A stretch of DNA of 64,000 nucleotides from Pseudomonas graminis (GCF_900111735.1 NZ_FOHW01000003.1:62001-126000); one strand, 5' to 3'; shown: positions 1 to 8,961, counted from the first letter of the stretch. Translations and numbers: made by a program. Notes: generated from the sequence alone by a model not told the origin.

Positions 1-620
1 GTCGGCAGAGGTAGAGGTAAAACGATGACACAAACAAGCGCTAACACCGCTGGATCTATATAAGGCGATAACCATTCCAGCTCTGTGCCCCTGATAACCC
101 AGCCGGTCAGGAACGCGAGTAACAAAGCGCCGGTCATTGCGGCGGAGATCGTCCAGGCTTTTACGTCCAGGGCAATGAAGCTTGAATGGAGTCGTTTGTT
201 TGCTCGTCGGCCATAGATGATCATGCCAACCGCGCTCACAAGGGCCACTAAAGCGAAAACGAGCGCGAGATCGAAGTCCAGATGTCGCCCGCCCCCCATC
301 AGGCTTCCAACGGCCATGATCAAACCATAGCCAGCGGTGCCCACCAATAGAGTCCCGGACAAACCAAGCACAATGGGCTCAAGGTGCCAGAACCCCATTG
401 TGAAGTTCCTGGTCAGGCGGGCTCGACCGACATCGTTGTGAGAGAAGGCAATCAGCTTGGCAACGACCAGAGCGAAGCTCGTCATGATTGCGTCGATAAG
501 GGTGTATACACCGTCAAAAATAATCGACGCAGATCCGGTCAGCAGACCGAAAACCACCCCAAAAATAGCCAGAGCAAACGTCACAATAATGGAAAGGCGA
601 AGCACGCTTGGTTCTGTCAT
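1..620 (-). CDS. Cation diffusion facilitator (CDF) family transporter, truncated at window edge
   Basis: Inner-membrane CDF-type metal/proton antiporter; the first ~206 residues are in the window and the C-terminus runs off the left edge. Reading the minus strand from the ATG at 618-620 gives MTEPSVLRLSIIV, then a hydrophobic helix, the CDF-like stretch SASIIFDGVYTLIDAI (about residues 27-42), the family-typical segment FTMGFWHLEP, and further membrane helices ending near VLALVCVIVLPLP. The TM2 and TM5 metal-site positions do not look canonical (Tyr where Asp/His is expected four residues before the conserved Asp). This matches a Pseudomonas CDF subgroup I know, whose substrate I cannot name. 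It is preceded by a candidate promoter and has no close partner gene in the window. Confidence 0.8.
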   Translation of the reverse strand, partial: MTEPSVLRLSIIVTFALAIFGVVFGLLTGSASIIFDGVYTLIDAIMTSFALVVAKLIAFSHNDVGRARLTRNFTMGFWHLEPIVLGLSGTLLVGTAGYGLIMAVGSLMGGGRHLDFDLALVFALVALVSAVGMIIYGRRANKRLHSSFIALDVKAWTISAAMTGALLLAFLTGWVIRGTELEWLSPYIDPAVLALVCVIVLPLPLP

Positions 621-649
621 CTGACTCACGGGTACGATTGAAGGGCGGC

Positions 650-678
650 ATTGTATACACACGGTGAAGTCAGACCAA
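650..678 (-). promoter_or_regulatory. Candidate sigma-70 promoter for the CDF transporter
   Basis: On the minus strand TTGGTC (673-678) and TACAAT (650-655) are separated by 17 bases and point to the CDF start codon 30 bp downstream. Seen by eye; transcription start not known. Confidence 0.4.
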
Positions 679-695
679 GCTTGGCTCTGCGGCCG

Positions 696-1538
696 TCAGC
701 GAATGAGCTCGAGGGTCAGGCCGGGATTTTTGCGGTCGCCTGCTTCCAGGCGTGCGGCGCGCACGCCTTTGGCCACTAGCGCCTGTCGCCAGGCCTCGCG
801 CTGATCCCCGGAAAGGGTGACGCGCAAGGTGCTGTCCAGATTCAAGCCACGGGACAGCAAGGTGATCCAGGGTTCCTGCGGCTCTGCGGTCAGCATCGGC
901 AGCTCGAGCTCGCCGGTGCTTTTCAGCTCGCGCAACAGGGTCGCCGAAGTCGGCAGCAAATCCCCGAGCGGGGTGCTCGATTGAAATTGCTCGACGTGAA
1001 GGAACGCCCGGCGGTTACCGCGGGTGATGCCGTACAACGCTACGAGCGTGTTGTCCGCCGGGGCGGCCAGGCGCAGCAGCAGATAGGACTGGCCGTTGTC
1101 GGCGCCATACAACTTGGCGTTGCCGAACACCTCGTTGGCCCACAGGCTGCTTTCGCCGCAATCGCGCGCCTGGCACCAGAAGAGCAACTGCGCGCCCTGC
1201 TGCTGCAACGCTTCGCGGGCAGCGGTGAACGCCTCGTCGGCGCTGTGCTCGACCGGCAATTGATAAGTGATGGCAGTGACATCGCCACGCCCTGACACCT
1301 GCCCGTCGAAGCGCAACTGGCCGCTGATCTTGCGGATCGAACCCAGCGGGTAGATACGCTCCAGCTCGACGGCAGGCCGATAATCGACGATTTCCGCGTC
1401 TTCAAGTCGCGGCAGATTGGGCAAATCCTGACTGCCGGGAACGTCGGCTGCATGGGCGATGGCGCTGAACCCGGTGAGCAGCAGCGTGAGCCCGAGCGTG
1501 CGGGTTAAGGTGTGGGCAAACGTCATGGATGCACTCAT
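696..1538 (-). CDS. DUF4892 domain-containing exported protein
   Basis: 280 aa with an N-terminal signal peptide (hydrophobic LGLTLLLTGFSAIAHA, cleavage expected near residue 30). The mature part begins with a proline/acidic segment and carries the DUF4892 pattern: the region around QLLFWCQARDCGESSLWAN has two cysteines that could form a disulfide, followed by GNAKLYGADNGQSYLLLR. Function unknown; the family is found in Pseudomonas and relatives, and the signal peptide implies a periplasmic location. It lies about 170 bp downstream of two overlapping hydrolase genes on the same strand, so co-transcription is possible. An internal ATG at residue 5 is an alternative start. Confidence 0.75.
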   Translation of the reverse strand: MSASMTFAHTLTRTLGLTLLLTGFSAIAHAADVPGSQDLPNLPRLEDAEIVDYRPAVELERIYPLGSIRKISGQLRFDGQVSGRGDVTAITYQLPVEHSADEAFTAAREALQQQGAQLLFWCQARDCGESSLWANEVFGNAKLYGADNGQSYLLLRLAAPADNTLVALYGITRGNRRAFLHVEQFQSSTPLGDLLPTSATLLRELKSTGELELPMLTAEPQEPWITLLSRGLNLDSTLRVTLSGDQREAWRQALVAKGVRAARLEAGDRKNPGLTLELIR

Positions 1539-1712
1539 GGCAGGTCAATCGGCGAGGCAGCCATTGAAGCGGCAGGCAGGGCAATCGGCAGGCAAAACAA
1601 AGCCGCGACAACGCGCGGCAAGCATGAAAATAAAACGGTGCGGCGTGGGCAGTGGTCCATCGTGCAGTCTCCTGTTTCAACTGCCCCAGCCTCGGCAGTT
1701 GCAGGTCGCAAG

Positions 1713-2567
1713 TCAAGGAACGGCGAAGAAGCGATTGAAACAGTCTGCAACAGAGCGCGCACCCGCCTCATCGTTAAGGTGCAGATGGTGGCCGCCCGGC
1801 AAGGACGTCACCGTAAAAGGAACGCTGGCGAGCAGCTCCCGGTTCTGCGCCAGCATTCCCTCCTCGGCGACGATCAACTGCGCCGGACAGCGCACCGCGG
1901 TGACAAAAGACAGCGCCTGAGCTCGTGTCAGACGAATCGCCGAGGGCAAGGTCAGTCGGCTGTCGCTGCGCCAGGTGTAACCACCCGGCACCGGCATCAA
2001 GCCACGCTGAGCCAACAGTTCAGCCGCCTCACGACTGACCGCCACCATGCCTTTCATCCGCGCCTCCACTGCACGGTCCATGTCCGGGTAGACCGGCTTG
2101 CGCTTGCTCTGCCGGGTCAATTGCGCCTGCAGCGCTGCGCCCATGCGCTCTACGACAGACTCTGGCTCGCCCACCGGTGGCACCAACCCGTCGATCAAGG
2201 CCAGACGGCTCACCCGCTGGGGGACGGCCGCCGCAACGATCACCGAAATGATCGCCCCCAGCGAGTGACCCAGCAGGGAGAAGCGCTCCCAGCCCATCTG
2301 CTCCGCCACCTGCAATACATCGTGGGCGTAGTCCGGCAAGCCATACGCCGAACCCGGCGGACGGTGGTCGGAGTGACCATGCCCGGCCATGTCCAGCGCC
2401 AGTATCCGCAGCCCTTCAAGCTTGGGCGCCAGCCGCGCGAAGCTGTTGGCGTTGTCCAGCCAGCCATGCAGGGCGATCACCGGAATGCCGTCCTGGGGAC
2501 CAAACAGATGAGCCGCCAGCTCGATATGGGGCAGGCTCAGGCGGATCTCTTCCACCGAGCAAGTCAT
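1713..2567 (-). CDS. Alpha/beta-fold hydrolase
   Basis: 284 aa cytoplasmic alpha/beta hydrolase. Visible are the oxyanion-hole segment HGWLDN (residues 34-39), the turn DMAGHGHSDHRP, the nucleophile elbow GHSLGA with Ser102, and a late GGHHLHL that supplies the catalytic histidine. No signal peptide. Substrate not predictable; similar proteins are generic esterases or epoxide-hydrolase-like enzymes. Its ATG overlaps the stop codon of the upstream hydrolase by four bases (ATGA), so the two are translationally coupled and probably act together. Confidence 0.85.
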   Translation of the reverse strand: MTCSVEEIRLSLPHIELAAHLFGPQDGIPVIALHGWLDNANSFARLAPKLEGLRILALDMAGHGHSDHRPPGSAYGLPDYAHDVLQVAEQMGWERFSLLGHSLGAIISVIVAAAVPQRVSRLALIDGLVPPVGEPESVVERMGAALQAQLTRQSKRKPVYPDMDRAVEARMKGMVAVSREAAELLAQRGLMPVPGGYTWRSDSRLTLPSAIRLTRAQALSFVTAVRCPAQLIVAEEGMLAQNRELLASVPFTVTSLPGGHHLHLNDEAGARSVADCFNRFFAVP

Positions 2568-3433
2568 GCGCGGGCTCGGTGCAGCGCAGCGTCAGCGTTT
2601 GCCGTTGCAGTTGCAGTTGCAGTTGCAGTTGCAGTTGCGGCGTCAGCGCCGGCCGTCCAGCGGGAAAACAGCGTTGTGAGCATGCGGGCGGTGTCCTCGG
2701 GATGTTCGAGCGGGAACATATGCCCGCCGGGCACGGAAAGATACACGCCCTCGCGCATGCTTTTGACCGACAGCGCATGGTGCCGACGCACAACATCGCT
2801 GCTTTCACCGCGCACCATCGCCAACGGCACCCGCAACTGACGGGCAAGGCCGGGGCTGGTGTGGGGCACGCTACGGTAGATGCTGATTTCGGTGGCGGGA
2901 TCGAAGCGCAAGCGCAACCCGTCGCCATCGGCCTGCAACCCGTGGCGCAGATACGCCTCGAAACACTCGGGATCGAAACGCCGGAACAGTGACTTACCGG
3001 CAAAGTACTCCCGCGCGGCCTCGACGCTGCTGAACACCTCCCGGCGCCCGAGCGTCCGGCCTGCGGGCGTAATGCGATCGATGAAACCGAAGCGCTTGGC
3101 CGCCCGAATCATCCACTGATCGAAACGCGTCAGCACCGGCGAATCGAGCATGACAACGCCCCGGTACAACTCCGGATGGCGCAGCGCCGCATGGTAATGC
3201 AGCACGCCACCCAGCGAATGTCCGACACCCCACACCGGTTGCGGCTGCTCGCGCAAATGGTGGATCAACTCATCCACCAGCTCCGGCCAGTTGTCCGTCA
3301 CCGGAAATTGCGGGTCATGGGCATGCTGCTCCAGATGCCGAACCTCAAACTCTGGCCCTAGCGCGGCGAACAACTTGCCGTACGTGCCCGACGGGAAACC
3401 ATTGGCGTGAGCGAAAAACAAAAGTTGAGACAT
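2564..3433 (-). CDS. Alpha/beta hydrolase with Ala-Thr repeat tail
   Basis: 289 aa when started at the ATG at 3431-3433 (MSQLLFFAHANGFPSG); the frame is open further upstream but that extension has no recognisable domain. Nucleophile elbow GHSLGG with Ser73, and a catalytic-His region PGGHMFPLEHPED near residue 240. The last ~30 residues are a low-complexity tail of alternating Ala and Thr, encoded by a perfect hexanucleotide repeat at 2605-2634, then NADAALHRARA. This tail lies beyond the catalytic fold, so copy-number change would alter its length two residues at a time without breaking the frame. First gene of the hydrolase pair; substrate unknown. Confidence 0.85.
   Translation of the reverse strand: MSQLLFFAHANGFPSGTYGKLFAALGPEFEVRHLEQHAHDPQFPVTDNWPELVDELIHHLREQPQPVWGVGHSLGGVLHYHAALRHPELYRGVVMLDSPVLTRFDQWMIRAAKRFGFIDRITPAGRTLGRREVFSSVEAAREYFAGKSLFRRFDPECFEAYLRHGLQADGDGLRLRFDPATEISIYRSVPHTSPGLARQLRVPLAMVRGESSDVVRRHHALSVKSMREGVYLSVPGGHMFPLEHPEDTARMLTTLFSRWTAGADAATATATATATATANADAALHRARA
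2605..2640 (+). repeat. Hexanucleotide tandem repeat (TTGCAG)5 plus one variant unit
   Basis: Five perfect TTGCAG units (2605-2634) followed by TTGCGG, within the 3' end of the hydrolase gene. On the coding strand the unit reads as Ala-Thr codons. Confidence 0.9.
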
Positions 3434-3570
3434 GCCGACACACCCAGAGCAACCCGAACAAGCGGCGATTGTGCGCACCACGCGCGAACAGCGGCAATGA
3501 CCGGAACTGCCATCGATGAGGCCACTCCGGTCATGGGCGTGTTTATCTGGGTGGGTGGCAGCGCCACGGC

Positions 3571-3622
3571 AGAGACGCGAAGCGTCTGAGGCGGCATTCC
3601 CACGCGGAGCGTGGGAACGATC
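3571..3622. repeat. Short palindromic repeat (CCCACGC-type double hairpin)
   Basis: Two adjacent small hairpins: GACGCGAAGCGTC (3574-3586) and TTCCCACG...CGTGGGAA (3597-3617), followed by CGATC. Near-identical units occur at 53410-53518 and, as an inverted pair, at 58263-58397. Intergenic, noncoding. Confidence 0.75.
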
Positions 3623-3663
3623 AGATGTTAGAGCTCAAGAAATACAGGCGCCTGGACTGGCCT

Positions 3664-3752
3664 CTTCCCGGCTAAAGCCGGTCCCACTAACAGCGGCGCG
3701 TGCAGTCAGTGGGACCGACGATGACCCTGTGGGACCGGCTTCAGCCGGGAAG
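3664..3752. repeat. REPIN (inverted pair of CTTCCCGGCTRAAGCCGGTCCCAC REPs)
   Basis: Two REP sequences in inverted orientation with a short spacer. The same type is found at 10794-10861, 41603-41668, 41714-41781 and 58422-58488. REPINs are thought to be spread by RAYT transposases; no such gene is in the window. Confidence 0.85.
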
Positions 3753-3910
3753 CTTTTGATCTGCTTTAAAGCGCCGTTGATCTTCCTGCGCAAAAAGTCC
3801 AGACACCGCCAATCGCGACTTGGGTGCAGGCTGAACGCAGGTCTCGCGCAGTGGGCCGAGCCGCAGGAATGCGGCGAGAGCTGCCCCCAGGCAGACGCTC
3901 TTGATCTTGG
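3753..3910. repeat. Shortened copy of a ~310 bp intergenic repeat
   Basis: From GCTTTTGATCTGCTTTAAAG to GACGCTCTTGATCTTGG this stretch is closely similar to 58487-58800, but lacks about 150 bp of the interior: GCGGCGAGAG is joined directly to CTGCCCCCAGG. Together with the two preceding repeats it fills the 495 bp gap between the hydrolase and thioesterase genes; I see no gene there. Confidence 0.75.
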
Positions 3911-3928
3911 ACCAAAGCACCTCATACA

Positions 3929-4372
3929 TCAGCGAGAAGGAGGCTGCTCCCCATGGGGCACTACCGCCACCGTCAACCGGGAAATACAACAGGCCTTGCC
4001 ATCCTCCGTCGTCAGACGAATATCCCAGACATGGGTCGTACGACCGATATGCACCGGGTGCGCCACCGCCGTCACCCGCCCGCTGCGCACCCCGCGCAAA
4101 TGGTTCGCGTTGACCTCGATCCCCACACAAAAAAACCGATCCGTATCGATCACCAGATAACTGGCCGTAGACCCCACCGTCTCCGCCAGCACCACCGACG
4201 CCCCGCCGTGCAACAAGCCGTAGGGCTGGTGGGTGCGCTCATCCACCGCCATGCTCGCCGTCAAAGACCGATCGTCGACGGCTTCAAACCGGATATCCAG
4301 CACCTCACCGATGGTGTTCTTCTGCTTCGCATTAAGCGCGTCGAGGTCCGGAGGGCTACGCCATACACTCAT
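3929..4372 (-). CDS. Hotdog-fold thioesterase (PaaI/YdiI type)
   Basis: 147 aa, the usual length of single-domain hotdog thioesterases. The signature GLLHGGASVVLAETVGS places the conserved His-Gly-Gly at 55-57 and the probable catalytic acid Glu64. The order of elements (ALNAKQKNTIGEVLDIRFE, then HGG, then FCVGIEVNANHLRG and a late TTHVWDIRL) is that of the YdiI/EntH group, which hydrolyses aromatic or acyl-CoA/carrier-protein thioesters. No menaquinone gene is nearby, so a house-cleaning acyl-CoA thioesterase is more likely than a MenI role. Own transcription unit or first gene before the 3' repeat block. Confidence 0.85.
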   Translation of the reverse strand: MSVWRSPPDLDALNAKQKNTIGEVLDIRFEAVDDRSLTASMAVDERTHQPYGLLHGGASVVLAETVGSTASYLVIDTDRFFCVGIEVNANHLRGVRSGRVTAVAHPVHIGRTTHVWDIRLTTEDGKACCISRLTVAVVPHGEQPPSR

Positions 4373-4461
4373 GGTTCTTCCTTGTTATTTTCAGGGTTTG
4401 GAGCACTTGTTTCATTCAACGACGGGGAGCGCAGCAAACCGCTCCCCGCTCCTTGTTTCAT

Positions 4462-4920
4462 TCATTCAGCGTGCCAAACATCCACCAGTTCCATCGCGCC
4501 AGCAAGGGGCAAATCCGCCTCAAGCTGAGCAAGACTGGCGGTGTGCATCGGTTGCGCCTGCTGCACAGAGCCCTGCACCGCCAGGCCGATCAACGAGCCC
4601 ACCAAAGGTTGATGACTGACCAGCAACACATTCTCTTCGCTGTACGCATCCAGCAGCTCCAGCACCTTGTGCGGATTGCTCTCAGGCGTCAGCCACGGCA
4701 CGGTCACGATGGCCTCTGCAAACCCAAGCGCCTGTCGGACCAGCTCGGCGGTCTGCCGGGCACGCACATACGGGCTGGCGATGATCCGCTGCACGGGTTG
4801 CCCCATCAAGTGGGCCGCAATGCGCAAGACCTCTTCGCGGCCATTGGCAGTCAGCTCTCGCTCGGCGTCCGTACGGGCCTGAGGTTTGGCCTCGCCGTGG
4901 CGCAGAATCCAGACCTTCAC
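4462..4920 (-). CDS. sixA: Phosphohistidine phosphatase SixA
   Basis: 152 aa histidine-phosphatase-superfamily protein. The start [13 protein letters not shown] carries the RHG motif with the nucleophile His8, and the second catalytic histidine is His103 in LLVSHQPLVG; length and simple fold match SixA. SixA removes phosphate from phosphohistidine domains (ArcB HPt; the nitrogen PTS protein NPr in later work). The start overlaps the stop of the DUF4389 gene upstream by four bases, so it is part of the gpsA-DUF4389-sixA operon, an order common in Pseudomonas. Confidence 0.9.
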   Translation of the reverse strand: MKVWILRHGEAKPQARTDAERELTANGREEVLRIAAHLMGQPVQRIIASPYVRARQTAELVRQALGFAEAIVTVPWLTPESNPHKVLELLDAYSEENVLLVSHQPLVGSLIGLAVQGSVQQAQPMHTASLAQLEADLPLAGAMELVDVWHAE

Positions 4921-5489
4921 AGTTTTGGCCCCTCACCGGGCGTGGACGGCGGCGTAACCGGCGCCGATGGCGATGGCGATGTGTCGACAGCGGCGTTCGA
5001 CGTGTCGGGAACCGCCGGCGAAGTTTCGGCACCCGGTTGCGGCGTGTCGGAAACCGTTGGCGTTGCAGCAGGAACCGGCTGCGGAGTCGCAGGCGCCGGT
5101 TGCGGCGTGGCTGGAGCGGGTTGCGGAGCAGAAGGCGCCGGTTGCGGCTTGACCGCCACAACGTGCGGCGCCTCGCCCTCAGGCGCACGCGGCGTTGGCC
5201 AATCGGCGAACGGCCATGGCTTCTGATCGGTGTGGAAGGTGCCGAAACGGCCGATCTGCGCCAGGTACTGGCTCAGGCTGTCGCCGAACGACATCACGCT
5301 GAGGCTCGGCGCGCCGTTGAAAAGCCGGTAGACGAGCTGCACGAGGACAGCCACCGCCAGCACCACTTCCGCCACCTGCCAGACCAGCACAAACAGCACC
5401 ATCCACAGGATGCGCAGAAGGATCGATTCGTGTTGCTTGAGTTTTGATTCGTTCAAGAGCTTCTCCGTGTGGTGATCAGTTGAAATCAC
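4917..5489 (-). CDS. DUF4389 membrane protein with Pro/Ala-rich tail
   Basis: 190 aa. The N-terminal half holds two closely spaced hydrophobic stretches ([31 protein letters not shown], about residues 27-57) followed by the DUF4389 segment [28 protein letters not shown]. The C-terminal ~75 residues are a low-complexity series of [14 protein letters not shown] repeats, expected to be disordered. The function of the domain is unknown. It overlaps gpsA at its start by 14 bases and sixA at its end, indicating tight operon organisation. Confidence 0.8.
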   Translation of the reverse strand: MISTDHHTEKLLNESKLKQHESILLRILWMVLFVLVWQVAEVVLAVAVLVQLVYRLFNGAPSLSVMSFGDSLSQYLAQIGRFGTFHTDQKPWPFADWPTPRAPEGEAPHVVAVKPQPAPSAPQPAPATPQPAPATPQPVPAATPTVSDTPQPGAETSPAVPDTSNAAVDTSPSPSAPVTPPSTPGEGPKL

Positions 5490-6501
5490 TGGTTGAAATG
5501 AAATCGACGTCGGTCTTGGGTTCGGCGCGCATCAGCAACTCGATGACCTGCTCCAGCGTGCGGCCCTCGAACAGAATGGCGTGAAGCCCGGCCACCAGGG
5601 GCATGTAAACCTGCAGCTCCTGCGCCTTGGCCTTGAGCACCTTGAGCGTGTTGACGCCCTCCGCGACCTCACCCAGTCGGGTCACCGCTTCCTCCAGGCT
5701 CAGGCCCTGCCCCAGGGCAAAGCCGACCTGGTAATTGCGGCTCTTCGGCGAAGAACAGGTAACGATCAGATCGCCGACCCCGGCCAGGCCCAGGAAGGTC
5801 ATCGGATTGGCACCCTGACTGACCGCAAACCGAGTCATTTCCGCCAGCGCGCGAGTGATCAGCATGCTCTTGGTGTTCTCGCCCATGTTCAGCGCCACCG
5901 CCATGCCGGCAATGATGGCGTAGACGTTTTTCAGTGCGCCGCCCAGCTCGACGCCAAAACGGTCGGCACTGGCGTATACGCGGAAGGTGCGGCCATGCAG
6001 TGCGGCCTGAACCTGCTGGCAGAGATCCTCGTCTTCGCTGGCGACCACCGTGGCGGTCAGGGCGTGTTCGGCGATTTCGCGGGCCAGATTGGGGCCGGAC
6101 AGCACGCCGATTCGCGCAGCGGGCGCGATGTCCTGAAGGATCTCGCTCATGAGTTTGAAGGTGTCGGCCTCGATGCCCTTGGTCAGGCTGACCAGCATCT
6201 TCCCGGCGAGCAGGTCGACGTGCGGGGTCAGTACACCACGCAGCGCGCTGGACGGCAGTGCGACGAAGACCAGTTGGCTGTCTTGCAATGTGGCGTGCAG
6301 GTCGGTGACCGGCTCGACGCCTTCGAGCACCTTGATGCCCTTGAGGTAGCGCGGGTTCTCGCGGTTGATGCGGATCGCCTCCGCCTGCTCCGGATCGCGC
6401 ATCCACTGCGTCACCCGATGACCGTTGCCGGCCAACAGATTGGCCACTGCGGTCCCGAAGCTGCCGCCGCCAAGGACCGCTATTGGTTGCTGCTGGGTCA
6501 T
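5476..6501 (-). CDS. gpsA: NAD(P)H-dependent glycerol-3-phosphate dehydrogenase
   Basis: 341 aa from the ATG at 6499-6501 ([21 protein letters not shown]); an ATG four codons upstream (6513) is also open. GpsA reduces dihydroxyacetone phosphate to sn-glycerol-3-phosphate for phospholipid synthesis. Rossmann motif GGGSFGTA at residues 11-18, substrate-site block [12 protein letters not shown] with the catalytic Lys, and [21 protein letters not shown], all typical. First gene of gpsA-DUF4389-sixA. It is back to back with the hybrid kinase gene, the same neighbourhood as in P. aeruginosa (PA1614 to PA1608). Confidence 0.95.
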   Translation of the reverse strand: MTQQQPIAVLGGGSFGTAVANLLAGNGHRVTQWMRDPEQAEAIRINRENPRYLKGIKVLEGVEPVTDLHATLQDSQLVFVALPSSALRGVLTPHVDLLAGKMLVSLTKGIEADTFKLMSEILQDIAPAARIGVLSGPNLAREIAEHALTATVVASEDEDLCQQVQAALHGRTFRVYASADRFGVELGGALKNVYAIIAGMAVALNMGENTKSMLITRALAEMTRFAVSQGANPMTFLGLAGVGDLIVTCSSPKSRNYQVGFALGQGLSLEEAVTRLGEVAEGVNTLKVLKAKAQELQVYMPLVAGLHAILFEGRTLEQVIELLMRAEPKTDVDFISTSDFN

Positions 6502-6763
6502 AAAACAATCCATTCAGGGCCATCACATCTGGCGATGGGGCATTATACGGAGCGTCAGGCTCGGGGCCAGCGGCAAAAGGTGCCCCCACGAACTTACAGC
6601 CGATCCCCCACTCTTGCCGAGGAAATTGCCCACGGCTCGGTTAAGATGCGCCCTCGAGATGAAAATTCCTCAGCGGCGCCGATGAGCTATCGTCAGGTCG
6701 CTCCCGAAGAGATCCGTCACATGACACCAAGCGTCTACCTCACGTGCCCCGTCAGGATTCCCC

Positions 6764-6817
6764 ATGCCTGAACATCGGCAAACCCTCCTGGCCCAGACAG
6801 CCGGAACCGCCTCGTGA
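6764..6817 (+). CDS. Possible 17-codon leader peptide ahead of hybrid kinase
   Basis: ATG at 6764 preceded by AGGA with a 7-base gap; the frame reads [17 protein letters not shown] and stops at TGA 6815-6817, overlapping the kinase GTG start in the sequence GTGA. The kinase start itself has only a weak ribosome-binding site, so translational coupling through this leader is plausible. No other evidence that it is a gene. The rest of the 312 bp gpsA-kinase gap shows nothing else clear. Confidence 0.35.
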   Translation: MPEHRQTLLAQTAGTAS

Positions 6818-8751
6818 CGGCTCAGCGCGGCTGGAACATCAGCACCCGCACGCAGATCCTCAGCCTCGGCCCGGCGTTGCTGCTGACCTTGTTGCTGATC
6901 AGCTTCTTTACCGTGGTGCGGATTCAGGACCTGCGACAGGAACTCAATCACACCGGGCAACTTATCGCCAACCAACTGGCCCCCGCGTCGGAATACGGCG
7001 TCATCGTCGGCAACAACGCCGTTCTTGAAAACCTGATGAACGCCACGATGAACACGCCCCATGTGCGTTTCCTCGAAGTGCGCAACAGTGCCGGCAAAGT
7101 ACTGGTTCATGTCGAACCCGCCGAGGAGCAAGGGCATTCGCGGCAAATGGAAGTGTTCCAGGCACCCATCCGCCTGCAGTCGGCCAAGTCCCCACAGCTG
7201 ACCGAAAATGCCGACCAGGCGGTTTCCGATGGCGACATCAGCGTGCCGGTCGAAGGTTATCTGGGCCGGGTGCTGGTGGGTATGTCCAGTGACGCCTTCA
7301 ATCAGCGCGAGCAGGAGATACTGCTCAAAGCCGGCGTGTTGGCGATGTTTGCCCTTCTGTTTACTTACATGCTGGCAAGACGTCTGTCGCTGAGCCTGTC
7401 CCAGCCGATCAGCGCCATGAGCGCGGCAGTGAAGGCCATTCAGCAGGGCGATTACTCGGTCCCGCTGCCCGTTGCAGATGATGCCGAACTGGGCGATCTG
7501 GCGCGACACATCAACAACCTGGCCCTGGGCCTGGAAAAGGCCAGCCGCGAGCAGAAGCAGGCGATGGACGAACTCATCCGCACCCGCGAAGAGGCCGAGC
7601 GCGCCAACAACGCCAAGTCCGAATTCCTGGCCATGATGAGCCACGAGTTGCGCACGCCGATGAATGGCGTGCTGGGCATGCTGCAGTTGATGGAAACCAC
7701 CAAGATGACCGACGAGCAGGCCGAATATGCCGCGCTGGCCATGGAATCCACCGAGCACCTGCTGCGCGTCATCAACGACATTCTCGATTTCTCCCGCTTC
7801 GAGCGCGATGCGCTGGAACTGGAGAGCATTCCATTCAACCTCGCCGACCTGATCAGCACCTCGGTTCAGGCGTTTGCCCATAACGCACAGCAGCGCGGGC
7901 TGGCACTGGAACTGGACCTGCCGCCCTCAATGGAGGCGTTGCAGGTCAAGGGCGACCCGACGCGCATCCGGCAGATTCTGGTCAACCTGATCGGCAACGC
8001 GCTGAAATTCACCGAATTTGGCAGCGTGCGGGTCGAGGCGGGCTTTACCCTCGCCGACCCGCACCACATCCGGTTTACCTGCGCGGTGCGCGACAGCGGC
8101 ATCGGGATCTCTCCGGACCTGCTGGAATCGATGTTCGACGCGTTTCAGCAAGCGGACAACTCCATCTCCCGGCGCTATGGCGGCACCGGCCTGGGCCTGC
8201 CCATCGCGCGCAATCTGGCCGAGCGCATGGGCGGGTCGCTGCGGGCGCAAAGCAGCGAAGGACTTGGTTCCGTTTTCCAGTTGCAAATCCCGCTTCAGCG
8301 GGTTCAACAGGCGGTGATCAAGCCCGAGTCCGGCGCGGTGGGTGAATTACCCCAGAGCCGTGACGCCTGCGTGTTGCTGGTCGAGGACAACCCGGTGAAC
8401 CGCACGGTGGTCGAAGCGATGCTGCGCAGCCTGGGTTTGCAGGTGAGTGTGGCGGCAGATGGCCTTGAAGCGGTGAACATGGCCGGCCGGGAAAGCTTCG
8501 CGGTGATCCTGATGGACTGCCGACTGCCGGTCATGGACGGCTATGAAGCGACGCGCCAGATCCGATTGCTGCCGGGGCTGGCGACGGTGCCCATTATTGC
8601 CCTCACCGCCAACGCCCAGCATGGCGACCGGGAAATTTGTCTGCAGGCCGGAATGAACGATTACCTGGCGAAGCCGTTCAAACGTACTGATTTACAGCAG
8701 GTTTTGCAGCGCTGGCTGACCATTAAGGCATCTGCGACTGGCGGTAAATGA
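6814..8751 (+). CDS. Hybrid sensor histidine kinase/response regulator (PA1611-like)
   Basis: 645 aa inner-membrane sensor. Order: TM1 about 17-36, periplasmic sensor about 37-168, TM2 about 170-190, HAMP about 190-245, short coiled coil, DHp with phospho-acceptor His277 in [12 protein letters not shown], HATPase with N-box Asn395 and DSGIGI/GGTGLGL boxes, and a receiver with Asp568 ([11 protein letters not shown]) and Lys620. No HPt domain. Position between gpsA and fabA and the domain order match P. aeruginosa PA1611, which passes phosphate to HptB and interacts with RetS to affect the Gac/Rsm acute-chronic switch; that role here is inferred from synteny. Starts at GTG 6814, because an in-frame stop lies upstream at 6769-6771. 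Confidence 0.88.
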   Translation: MTAQRGWNISTRTQILSLGPALLLTLLLISFFTVVRIQDLRQELNHTGQLIANQLAPASEYGVIVGNNAVLENLMNATMNTPHVRFLEVRNSAGKVLVHVEPAEEQGHSRQMEVFQAPIRLQSAKSPQLTENADQAVSDGDISVPVEGYLGRVLVGMSSDAFNQREQEILLKAGVLAMFALLFTYMLARRLSLSLSQPISAMSAAVKAIQQGDYSVPLPVADDAELGDLARHINNLALGLEKASREQKQAMDELIRTREEAERANNAKSEFLAMMSHELRTPMNGVLGMLQLMETTKMTDEQAEYAALAMESTEHLLRVINDILDFSRFERDALELESIPFNLADLISTSVQAFAHNAQQRGLALELDLPPSMEALQVKGDPTRIRQILVNLIGNALKFTEFGSVRVEAGFTLADPHHIRFTCAVRDSGIGISPDLLESMFDAFQQADNSISRRYGGTGLGLPIARNLAERMGGSLRAQSSEGLGSVFQLQIPLQRVQQAVIKPESGAVGELPQSRDACVLLVEDNPVNRTVVEAMLRSLGLQVSVAADGLEAVNMAGRESFAVILMDCRLPVMDGYEATRQIRLLPGLATVPIIALTANAQHGDREICLQAGMNDYLAKPFKRTDLQQVLQRWLTIKASATGGK

Positions 8752-8811
8752 TAAATTGCGGCAGTCTTGTGTGCCGATTCGACCCACGCCAACGCGCGGA
8801 CGAAAAATTTC

Positions 8812-8829
8812 AGTGCACAGGTGTACATT
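8812..8829. promoter_or_regulatory. FabR/DesT-like palindrome upstream of fabA
   Basis: AGTGCACAGGTGTACATT is an 18 bp imperfect palindrome with the ACA-NN-TGT core characteristic of FabR-family operators. It lies 133 bp before fabA. In P. aeruginosa, DesT, a TetR-family relative of FabR, controls fabAB, so this is a reasonable operator candidate. Confidence 0.5.
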
Positions 8830-8961
8830 CATTTCACCCGTGCTGTGACTTTCACTACAACGCAATAGTCTATGAGTAGGCTGCCAGCAGAGGGATGACC
8901 CGCTGGCCAGACTGGGTAAGTAACGCCACACCCTGCCGCACAGGATTATCGAGGAGTTCGC

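Noticed and set aside
2605..2640. Possible CRISPR-like array
   Set aside because: Contiguous 6-base units without spacers; a simple sequence repeat.
1512..2840. Plus-strand open frame opposite the hydrolases (442 codons)
   Set aside because: Reverse-frame shadow of the two hydrolase genes, including the hexanucleotide repeat.
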